From: JAJKIP01 sp040509055
GTDB lineage: Bacteria; Bacteroidota; Bacteroidia; Chitinophagales; Chitinophagaceae
Length of the DNA: 12,471 nt
Assembly: GCA_040509055.1 (NCBI GenBank)
Contig: JBEVLT010000252.1
Span: forward strand, 1 to 12,471
Direction of reading: 5' to 3'
The translations under genes were made by a program, and so were the position numbers. Below the pieces are notes generated by a model that ran no database searches, was not told the DNA's origin, and saw nothing but the letters and a program-made list of their open reading frames with translations. Shown piece by piece: positions 1 to 5,602 of the stretch (the first letter of the stretch is position 1; each line of letters opens with the position of its first letter).

Positions 1-46
1 AAGTTAAGAAAGGAGCTTGTGATAAGATTTAGGGAAGGTACCGGAT

Positions 47-64
47 CCCCGGCTCGAGCCGGGG
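47..64. repeat. 18-base perfect palindrome
   Basis: The sequence CCCCGGCTCGAGCCGGGG is its own reverse complement. It would form a cruciform, or a very GC-rich hairpin if transcribed. It lies in a gene-free stretch downstream of the minus-strand operon ending at 248. No T-tract follows on either strand, so a terminator role is not supported. It sits just after adjoining GGTACC (37-42) and GGATCC (43-48) hexamers. Its function is unknown. Confidence 0.6.
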
Positions 65-81
65 CAGGCAGGCCGGGTGCG

Positions 82-97
82 ACCTCCGTCGGGAGGT
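82..97. repeat. short hairpin, possibly a REP-like element
   Basis: ACCTCC (82-87) and GGAGGT (92-97) form a 6-base-pair stem around the loop GTCG. An AT-rich run with ATAGCAACA follows. Short GC hairpins with a GTCG- or GTTG-type loop followed by an AT-rich tail are typical of dispersed intergenic repeats in Bacteroidota. Only one copy is visible here, so calling it REP-like is inference. The rest of 98-247 shows only weak inverted matches, such as ATAGCA against TGCTAT, and no supported gene. Confidence 0.4.
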
Positions 98-247
98 ATA
101 GCAACATATTAATGCATTGCGATTCTATCAGGAAAGATCGGGGCAGCCGCTACGAATAAACAAACTTTTGAATTAAGGGATCACCGGTGCGCATAGCAAG
201 CAGGATGGTAGCGCAACATGCTATATTCGAAACAAACTATCGCATTC

Positions 248-802
248 TTATTTATTCCTCAACGGCCTCATGATTGAATCCGGGGGCGGAAAGGGTGGCG
301 GAGGTGGCGGCCCTGTTCTTTTTTCGTTTTTTATTCTTTCTGCTAACTCTTTTCTTTCGCTGATCAACACAGATTCCGAAACCTTGATAATTTTAGCAAT
401 CAGCGAACCGGGCTGACCTGCATGCAGGTACAAATCCATATAAAAGAAATCACCTTTCCCGTTATAATACCGGCATCGATAGGTATAATATCCTTTTTCC
501 GGGAAGACAGTTACCACAGAGAGGCTGGTCGTAGCCAGGTATTTCTTCAGTTCTATTGCATATGCCTCGAGAGAATCTTTATAGTTACCTTTTGACCGGC
601 TAAAAGAAGAATCTATCTTTAGCAGGGCATTGCCGGCATCCCCCTTCTCCAATAAGTCTAAAAATGCATACACGGAACTCAGATGCCCTTTTCTTGTAGC
701 CGGATCAGGATAATCATCCGGAAAATCCGTTTGAGCAGCTGAACAGAGGCAACATAAACAAAAACTATACAACAACGTAAACCTTCGCATAGGGGCAAGC
801 AT
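248..802 (-). CDS. Secreted protein of unknown function with polyproline tail
   Basis: I do not recognise this family. With the ATG at 802 the protein has 184 residues. A hydrophobic signal peptide ends near residue 24 at S-A-A-Q, a common signal peptidase I site in this phylum, so export to the periplasm or surface is likely. The mature part (about 25-160) mixes helix and strand, with an aromatic strand-rich core around 98-127. The C-terminus carries a run of six prolines, one Phe and three more prolines (about 165-174), which would need EF-P for efficient translation. The start codon overlaps the stop of the upstream acyl-CoA-binding protein gene as TGATG, which suggests translational coupling. 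An alternative start is the ATG at 790 (MRRFTLL), giving a more classical signal peptide, and a GTG lies at 805. Lipid-related function is only a guess from the neighbour. Confidence 0.75.
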   Translation of the reverse strand: MLAPMRRFTLLYSFCLCCLCSAAQTDFPDDYPDPATRKGHLSSVYAFLDLLEKGDAGNALLKIDSSFSRSKGNYKDSLEAYAIELKKYLATTSLSVVTVFPEKGYYTYRCRYYNGKGDFFYMDLYLHAGQPGSLIAKIIKVSESVLISERKELAERIKNEKRTGPPPPPPFPPPDSIMRPLRNK

Positions 803-1056
803 CACTTCAGCTTCTCCACCAGCGCTACATATTCCTGCATGGCCGCTTCTTTTGTCTTTCCTTTCAGCCCGCTCCAGGCTTCATACTTGGCCTTGTTCAC
901 AAAATCGAAGGGATTGGATGGCGGCTCCGTATTCACATCGCCTTCGGTGGATTGTTTGTACAGGGAATACAATTGCAGCAGCACTTCATTACTTGGCTTT
1001 TCCGGCAAAGCTTTGCTCTCCGCCACCGCTTTTTCAAATTGCTCTTTCAGTTCCAT
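802..1056 (-). CDS. Acyl-CoA-binding protein (ACBP)
   Basis: This is a complete 84-residue ACBP, close to the usual 85-90 residues. ACBPs are cytosolic four-helix proteins that bind long-chain acyl-CoA esters and buffer or shuttle them between fatty-acid activation, oxidation and lipid synthesis. The hallmark helix-2 segment LQLYSLYKQSTEGDVN (28-42 region) contains Tyr30, Tyr33 and Lys34. The segment KAKYEAWSGLKG carries Lys57, and Tyr76 lies in the last helix. These correspond to the ligand-contacting Tyr28, Lys32, Lys54 and Tyr73 of bovine ACBP. There is no signal peptide. It is the first gene of a two-gene unit and its TGA overlaps the next ATG. A TATCTTTA box (1079-1086, minus) is a weak -7 candidate without a good -33. 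ACBPs are mainly eukaryotic but also occur in some bacterial groups. Confidence 0.93.
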   Translation of the reverse strand: MELKEQFEKAVAESKALPEKPSNEVLLQLYSLYKQSTEGDVNTEPPSNPFDFVNKAKYEAWSGLKGKTKEAAMQEYVALVEKLK

Positions 1057-1131
1057 GGTTGTTGATTTATCAGGACGTTAAAGATAGGAATTGTTTAACC
1101 GTACAGGATAACAATCGCTTCCACCGCTGCA

Positions 1132-1163
1132 TTTGCCGCCCTGCCGCGATTGCCCTACCTTTG
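1132..1163 (+). promoter_or_regulatory. Bacteroidota-type promoter for the arginine deiminase-like/ctlX unit
   Basis: TTTG (1132-1135), a 20-base spacer and TACCTTTG (1156-1163) match the Bacteroidota primary-sigma consensus (TTTG, 19-21 bases, TAnnTTTG) exactly. Transcription would begin near 1169-1171, giving an untranslated leader of about 155 bases before the ATG at 1325. The leader contains a 23-codon open frame at 1182-1253. The promoter lies between divergent genes and points toward the arginine deiminase-like gene. Confidence 0.6.
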
Positions 1164-1324
1164 CTGCACGATTGCAATTGTATGCGTTTCCCCTGCTTCA
1201 TACCCGACAGGTTTGCCGGCATGCTCCCGGCCAATTTCTATATTCCCGATTAGCGGAATCCCGGCTGTAAACTGCCCGGAAACACAACTGGTCTTAAGAT
1301 TGTTTCACAATTCGTTTTAACCGT

Positions 1325-2770
1325 ATGGCAAAGTCAGACAATAAAATACATGTTACGTCAGAAATAGGCACCCTGCGGCGACTATTGGTCCATAGCCCCG
1401 ATAGCGGCCTGGGCAAAGTAGTACCGTCCAAAGCGCAGGACTGGCTGTTCGAAGATATCGTACACCTGGAAACCATCCGCCGCAAGGAATACGACTACTA
1501 TACCAAGTTGCTGCTCTACTTCCTGGACCCGGATAAAATAAAAGGAAGGCTGAAAGAGGTGGACGATCCGGCCAATACCTTTAATTTTTACAAACCCGAT
1601 CACGAAGATTTTTTCCGGTCGGACAAAGTGATCGAACTGCAATGGCTGCTGGGCGATATCCTGGAAGAACGGGAGATCCGGCTAAAGCTGGTAGCTTCCG
1701 TCTGCGCTATCGAGAACTGCCTGTATGACATGCACGATAAGCTGGCGGCAATGGATGGAAGCCAGCTGGCCAAGGTCTTCATCAGCGGTACGTATAACGA
1801 ACGGGAAATGCTTTTCCCCCCGATTCCGAACCTGATCTTTACCCGCGATATCGGCATCGTGATCAACGATCATGTGCTGCTGAACAAACCGGCCAAAAAA
1901 GCAAGGACCCGCGAAGCCCTGCTGGTAAAATATATCTTTTACAACCACCCGCTTTTTGCCGGCTACCGAAACAACATTATCGAGCTGGCCGATACCTCTC
2001 ACCATTTCCTGCTGCCCAAAGACGGCGATGACAAGAAAGTGACCCTTGAAGGCGGCGATATCATGGTGATCACCAAAGACCACCTGCTGATCGGCATCAG
2101 TGAACGGACCACATCAGAAGCTGCGCACCAATGCATCAACCTGCTGTTTGAGAAAAATATCGTGAAAAAGATCACGGTGATACGCATTCCCAAAAAGCGG
2201 GACTATATGCATATCGACACCATCTTTACCCAGGTGAAAAGGAATGTATGGGTATTGCTGGGCGCTTTTTCCCGCAAGGCCATCAAAAAGGAAGATGCGG
2301 ACCCGGTGCAGCGGGCGCTGGAAGGAAACAAAAAAGAAGACCGGATCCGCATTACCCAATTCAGGCGTAAAGACCCTTCCCATCCGGACTATTTCGACAA
2401 CCTGGAAGACCTGCTGGCCGATATTGCAGAAAACGATTTCGGCTGCAAAGACGATGTACAGTTCATCTACTCCGGCAACAACGAGTTTCCCTTCGACGCC
2501 CGCGAGCAATGGACCGACTCCTGCAACCTGCTGGCGCTGAAAGAGGGTGTGGTACTGGGTTATGACCGCAACGATAAAACGGTAGAAGCCTTCAGGGAAG
2601 CCGGGTTCTCCATCATCCATGCCCACGAACTGATCCCGAAGCTGGAGTCAGGCGAACTGAAAGTAAAAGACATCAAAGACACGTTAATCACCATGCCTTC
2701 GGCAGAACTGTCCAGGGCCAGGGGCGGCTTTCATTGTATGAGCATGCCGTTGCTGAGGGAAGATGTGTGA
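1325..2770 (+). CDS. Arginine deiminase-like protein (amidinotransferase fold)
   Basis: The 481-residue protein has the ordered motifs of arginine deiminase, which hydrolyses L-arginine to L-citrulline and ammonia. They are the N-terminal EIGTLRRLLVHSP (13-25), FTRD with Asp175, EGGD with Glu242 and Asp245, MHIDT with His296 and Asp298, TDSCNLLAL with Asn401, and GFHCMSMP with the nucleophile Cys471. These match Asp161, Glu213, His269, Asp271 and Cys398 of the Mycoplasma enzyme. It is longer than typical deiminases of about 400-420 residues. The His-to-Cys distance is 175 rather than about 129, the extra being a charged segment around 315-385. No signal peptide is seen, so it is cytosolic. 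The next gene encodes a citrulline hydrolase of the same fold, which supports an arginine-to-citrulline role. The exact substrate (arginine or another guanidino compound) is inferred. The ATG at 1325 has no Shine-Dalgarno sequence, which is normal for the phylum. Confidence 0.85.
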   Translation: MAKSDNKIHVTSEIGTLRRLLVHSPDSGLGKVVPSKAQDWLFEDIVHLETIRRKEYDYYTKLLLYFLDPDKIKGRLKEVDDPANTFNFYKPDHEDFFRSDKVIELQWLLGDILEEREIRLKLVASVCAIENCLYDMHDKLAAMDGSQLAKVFISGTYNEREMLFPPIPNLIFTRDIGIVINDHVLLNKPAKKARTREALLVKYIFYNHPLFAGYRNNIIELADTSHHFLLPKDGDDKKVTLEGGDIMVITKDHLLIGISERTTSEAAHQCINLLFEKNIVKKITVIRIPKKRDYMHIDTIFTQVKRNVWVLLGAFSRKAIKKEDADPVQRALEGNKKEDRIRITQFRRKDPSHPDYFDNLEDLLADIAENDFGCKDDVQFIYSGNNEFPFDAREQWTDSCNLLALKEGVVLGYDRNDKTVEAFREAGFSIIHAHELIPKLESGELKVKDIKDTLITMPSAELSRARGGFHCMSMPLLREDV

Positions 2771-2820
2771 AGTATGAGCCGGCATCAGAAGTATGATAGC
2801 CGGCTTCCGGCTCATACTTC
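2769..2820. repeat. 14-base perfect inverted repeat starting at the stop codon
   Basis: GAAGTATGAGCCGG (2769-2782) is the exact reverse complement of 2807-2820. A second left arm lies in the loop: GAAGTATGA, a TA bulge and GCCGG (2788-2803). It can pair with the same right arm around a CTT loop, so two mutually exclusive hairpins are possible. The first arm includes the last two bases of the upstream TGA. There is no T-tract, so an intrinsic terminator is unlikely. An RNA-stability or attenuation role is conceivable but inferred. Confidence 0.65.
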
Positions 2821-2846
2821 CGGCGGCTGACATCATCCATCAGTTC

Positions 2847-2888
2847 CCGCACTTCATACCTCCGACCTCATACCTCATACCTCCGATA
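2847..2888. repeat. Degenerate heptamer array abutting the ctlX start
   Basis: Six units keep a 7-base register: CCGCACT, TCATACC, TCCGACC, TCATACC, TCATACC and TCCGATA, ending one base before the ATG at 2890. The same heptamer appears as AGTATGA at 2771-2777 and 2790-2796 and as TCATACT at 2812-2818. Nearly all of the 2771-2889 gap is therefore built from one unit in both orientations. There are no spacers of CRISPR length. Confidence 0.6.
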
Positions 2889-2889
2889 T

Positions 2890-3804
2890 ATGCAAACCAC
2901 ATCCCACATCCTGATGATCCGGCCGGTAGCGTTTGAGTACAATGCCGAAACGGCGGTGAACAATGCCTTCCAGGTGCCAAGCACAGACAGGGATATTGAG
3001 CAAAAAGCGTTGAAAGAATTTGACGATTTTGTAGCAGTATTACGCGCCAACGGGATCGACGTGACGGTTACAGAAGATACTCCGGAGCCACACACGCCTG
3101 ATTCTATTTTTCCCAACAACTGGGTTTCTTTTCATGAGGACGGCACGCTGCTGCTCTACCCGATGTTTGCCGAAAACCGGCGCGCAGAACGGAAAGCACA
3201 TGTGCTGGACAGGATCAGGCAGCAATTTTCCATAAACAAGGAAATCGATCTGAGCAGCTTTGAAAAAAACCACCAGTTCCTCGAAGGAACGGGCAGCATG
3301 GTCCTGGACCGCGATAATAAAATCGCCTATGCCTGCCTATCTCCGCGGACCCATGAAACAGTGCTGCTTGCCTTTGGTGAAACAATGGGCTACACCCCGG
3401 TCGTATTCGATGCCACCGACTCAACCGGCCAGCCGATCTATCATACCAACGTGATGATGTGCGTAGCCGACCGGTACATCGTCATCTGCCTGGACTCGGT
3501 AAAATATCCTGCGCAACGGGAAGGCCTGGTGAAAACGATGACGCAATCGGGCAAAACCATCATCCCGATCACCCTGGCGCAAATGAATCATTTTGCCGGC
3601 AATATGCTGCAGGTAGAGAACAAGGATGGTGAAAAGCTGCTGGTCATGTCAAGCCAGGCCTTTGCTTCGCTGACGCCGGAACAGGTGAAAACACTGGAGG
3701 TTTTCAACCGTATTATCCACGCCCCGCTTACGACGATCGAAACCAACGGCGGCGGCAGCGCCCGGTGCATGATGGCAGAAGTGCATTTGCCATTGCTTGC
3801 GTAA
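2890..3804 (+). CDS. ctlX: CtlX-type citrulline hydrolase (ureidase)
   Basis: This 304-residue protein belongs to the amidinotransferase-fold group that includes Francisella CtlX (citrulline utilization hydrolase). That enzyme converts citrulline to ornithine, carbon dioxide and ammonia. Visible features are the N-terminal HILMIRPVAF (6-15), DSIFPNNW (71-78) with Asp71 as a likely substrate ligand, LEGTGS with Glu132, YHTNV with His185, and GGGSARCMMAE with the nucleophile Cys293. The length and the Glu, His, Cys order fit the family. It has no signal peptide and is cytosolic. It follows the arginine deiminase-like gene by 119 bases on the same strand with no promoter seen between them, so co-transcription is likely. 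The pair would convert arginine to ornithine without carbamoyl phosphate and thus without ATP gain. The substrate is inferred from family and context. Confidence 0.85.
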   Translation: MQTTSHILMIRPVAFEYNAETAVNNAFQVPSTDRDIEQKALKEFDDFVAVLRANGIDVTVTEDTPEPHTPDSIFPNNWVSFHEDGTLLLYPMFAENRRAERKAHVLDRIRQQFSINKEIDLSSFEKNHQFLEGTGSMVLDRDNKIAYACLSPRTHETVLLAFGETMGYTPVVFDATDSTGQPIYHTNVMMCVADRYIVICLDSVKYPAQREGLVKTMTQSGKTIIPITLAQMNHFAGNMLQVENKDGEKLLVMSSQAFASLTPEQVKTLEVFNRIIHAPLTTIETNGGGSARCMMAEVHLPLLA

Positions 3805-3845
3805 GGTTTCATGCAAAGGCCATCCCAGGACCGGAAAGAAACCTT
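3803..3845. repeat. 8-base inverted repeat over the ctlX stop codon
   Basis: AAGGTTTC (3803-3810) is the exact reverse complement of GAAACCTT (3838-3845), with a 27-base loop. The left arm overlaps the TAA stop. No T-tract follows, so a terminator role is weak. It resembles the arrangement at the end of the preceding gene, where an inverted repeat also begins in the stop codon. Confidence 0.35.
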
Positions 3846-3852
3846 GTGAAAG

Positions 3853-3886
3853 CTTTGTGTCACTTCGGGACTTTGCGCCTTCGTGG
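3853..3886 (+). repeat. Degenerate short tandem repeat (CTTNGNGN units)
   Basis: Four units start at 3853 (CTTTGTGTCA), 3863 (CTTCGGGA), 3871 (CTTTGCGC) and 3879 (CTTCGTGG), with a period of 8-10 bases. They lie in the 178-base gap between ctlX and the DUF1684 gene. The T-G-rich pattern resembles short intergenic repeats seen in several bacterial phyla. No function is evident. Confidence 0.4.
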
Positions 3887-3953
3887 TTGATTTTACACAG
3901 AGGGCACCGATAAGCCGCAAGGGCTTGCCGAACGCGTGTCTCCCGTTTTCGGG

Positions 3954-3961
3954 TATCTTTG
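3954..3961 (+). promoter_or_regulatory. -7 promoter element for the DUF1684 gene
   Basis: TATCTTTG matches the Bacteroidota -7 consensus TAnnTTTG exactly and lies 21 bases upstream of the ATG at 3983, giving a leader of about 15 bases. No clear TTTG or TTG occurs at the expected 19-21 base spacing. A second exact -7 match, TACCTTTG (3973-3980), is too close to the ATG to be useful unless the message is leaderless or starts later. Confidence 0.4.
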
Positions 3962-3982
3962 TATGCAGGCAATACCTTTGTC

Positions 3983-4585
3983 ATGAAACATCTCTTTACG
4001 ATCGCGGCAACGATGCTGTTCCTTTCTGTTCACGGACAATCGTCTTACAAAGACTCCATCGGTCATTTTATCCGCACCTATGTGCAAAACCATGAAGTGA
4101 TCAAGGGAGAGGATAAAAAACTCTTCCGTTTCTACCCGGTCGATGAGCACTATCGCGTAGCAGCCCGGTTTGAAAAAGTGGACGATGACAAATGGTTCAC
4201 CATGGAAACATCCGGCATCCTGAAGCAGACCTTTCGCGTATACGGCACCCTGCACTTTAGCATTCACGATACGGCGATGACGCTGAACATTTACCAATCG
4301 CAAAACCTGATGAACGCAGAAGGCTATAAAGATTACCTGTTCCTGCCTTTTACAGACCTTACGTCAGGCAGCGAGACCTATACCAATGGCCGGTATATCG
4401 ACTTCCAGGCGCCGGAGATCAGGAACAACACGCTGGTGATCGATTTCAACAAAGCTTACAACCCTTATTGCGCCTACGCAAGGGGTTCTTTCAACTGTCC
4501 TATTCCGCCAAAGGAAAACAGTTTGCCCATCGCAGTTCATGCCGGGGAAAAGAATTTTGAAGGCAAGCTGATCATCAAAGAATAG
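3983..4585 (+). CDS. Secreted DUF1684 family protein
   Basis: The 200-residue protein carries the three signatures of DUF1684: FTDLTSGSETYTNGRYID (123-140), DFNKAYNPYCAY (154-165) and FNCPIPPKEN (170-179). The N-terminus (MKHLFTIAATMLFLSVHGQ) is a signal peptide with likely cleavage before Gln19, so the protein is exported. The family's biochemical function is unknown; members are widespread in Bacteroidota and Actinobacteria. I chose the ATG at 3983. The frame extends to a TTG at 3959, but that codon overlaps the -7 box and would add eight residues ahead of the signal peptide. The gene converges on the reductase gene, and the two 3' ends share 11 bases (4575-4585). Confidence 0.9.
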   Translation: MKHLFTIAATMLFLSVHGQSSYKDSIGHFIRTYVQNHEVIKGEDKKLFRFYPVDEHYRVAARFEKVDDDKWFTMETSGILKQTFRVYGTLHFSIHDTAMTLNIYQSQNLMNAEGYKDYLFLPFTDLTSGSETYTNGRYIDFQAPEIRNNTLVIDFNKAYNPYCAYARGSFNCPIPPKENSLPIAVHAGEKNFEGKLIIKE

Positions 4586-5468
4586 TAAAGGTTTTCTTCA
4601 GTCCCTCCGCAAATGGGACCGGGGAGAAGTCCAGCTCGCGTTTAGCCTTGTCAATGACAAAGCCCGTCCGGGGAGGACGCCTGGCCGGTTGCGAGAAACC
4701 GGCAGCCGTTACTTTTTTCAACAACGAGGCATCAAGACCTAAACATGCCGCCACCTGGCAAGCCATCTGGTAAGGCGTCAGCACATCCTCACCGGATAAA
4801 TGATAAATGCCGGCAGCTTTTCGCCCGATAATGGCTGCGATCCCTGCAGCCAGGTCTTCCACATACGTGGGCGTCCGCACCTGGTCGTCCACTACGTTGT
4901 ACGGCTCTCCTTTTTCCAGCTTGTCCTTTACCACCGTCAGGATATTGCTCCGGCCGGAAGCCGGTTTACCGTATACCAATACCGTTCGCACAATGGCCCA
5001 TGGGTACTCATATTCCTGCACCGCCTGCTCGGCCTCCCATTTGGTTTTGCCATAAAAGCTGATGGGCGCCGGCTGGTCCTCTTCCGTGTACATCCCTTTT
5101 TCCCCATCAAAAACAAAATCGGTGGAAATGAATACGAAAAAGCTTTGCTGTTCTGCCGCATTGGTCAGCAACGTCACCGTACCCTCCACGTTGACCAGGT
5201 AAGCCTGCCACTGGTTCAGCTCGCATTCATCCGGCTTGCCTATGGCGCCTGCATGTACCACCACTTCCGGATGATGCTTTTCAAATACATCATGCACGGC
5301 AAACGGATCGGTAAAATCCATGCTGAGGTACCGGAAACCGGGCACCCGCTCAAACGGCAGCCTGCATTCGCCCTTGCCGGCAGCCAATACCGTATGGCCT
5401 TTCTGCAGCAGCTGCTCCACCAGGTAATACCCCACAAACCCGTTAGCGCCCGTAACAAGAATGATCAT
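4575..5468 (-). CDS. RmlD-like NAD(P)-dependent sugar-nucleotide reductase (SDR family)
   Basis: This is a 297-residue extended short-chain dehydrogenase/reductase of the RmlD (dTDP-4-dehydrorhamnose reductase) type. The N-terminal Rossmann motif TGANGFVG (6-13) binds NAD(P)H. The active site has Ser115-Thr116-Asp117 and Tyr139 with Lys143 (YGKTK). VRTPTYVEDLA (197-207) resembles the RTPT substrate-domain motif of RmlD. It is cytosolic and close to full family length. No rmlA, rmlB, rmlC or glycosyltransferase genes lie nearby, so the dTDP-rhamnose pathway role is not supported by context. A general SDR reductase acting on another nucleotide sugar is equally possible. The start ATG at 5468 has no clear promoter. 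The 134-base gap upstream ends the prolyl oligopeptidase transcript with a hairpin. Confidence 0.85.
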   Translation of the reverse strand: MIILVTGANGFVGYYLVEQLLQKGHTVLAAGKGECRLPFERVPGFRYLSMDFTDPFAVHDVFEKHHPEVVVHAGAIGKPDECELNQWQAYLVNVEGTVTLLTNAAEQQSFFVFISTDFVFDGEKGMYTEEDQPAPISFYGKTKWEAEQAVQEYEYPWAIVRTVLVYGKPASGRSNILTVVKDKLEKGEPYNVVDDQVRTPTYVEDLAAGIAAIIGRKAAGIYHLSGEDVLTPYQMACQVAACLGLDASLLKKVTAAGFSQPARRPPRTGFVIDKAKRELDFSPVPFAEGLKKTFTIL

Positions 5469-5536
5469 ATGTCAAATTAAATTTTAAACGCCGGTAAATT
5501 ACACCTTTCAGCTATGCCGTACATCGTCAGAAAACA

Positions 5537-5564
5537 AATATCCCCTCCTGCCGGAAGGGATATT
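5537..5564 (-). terminator. Hairpin terminator after the prolyl oligopeptidase gene
   Basis: AATATCCC (5537-5544) pairs with GGGATATT (5557-5564). An inner three-base-pair extension lies past one mismatch, around a four-base loop. Read on the minus strand, the stem is followed by TGTTTTCTG, a modest T-rich run. It lies about 39 bases after the stop of the prolyl oligopeptidase gene and before the reductase gene on the same strand, so it probably separates the two transcripts. Confidence 0.45.
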
Positions 5565-5602
5565 GATAATACAGATCAGTTTTCTTGTAGCTAACTCAGC
5601 TA

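Noticed and set aside
852..1253. 133-codon plus-strand frame over the ACBP gene
   Set aside because: Most of it is antisense to ACBP; only its last 23 codons fall after the promoter and are noted as a separate weak candidate.
2847..2888. CRISPR array
   Set aside because: The units are 7 bases long with no spacers and no cas genes nearby.
3959..3982. TTG start for the DUF1684 gene
   Set aside because: It overlaps the -7 promoter box and puts eight residues before an otherwise classical signal peptide starting at 3983.
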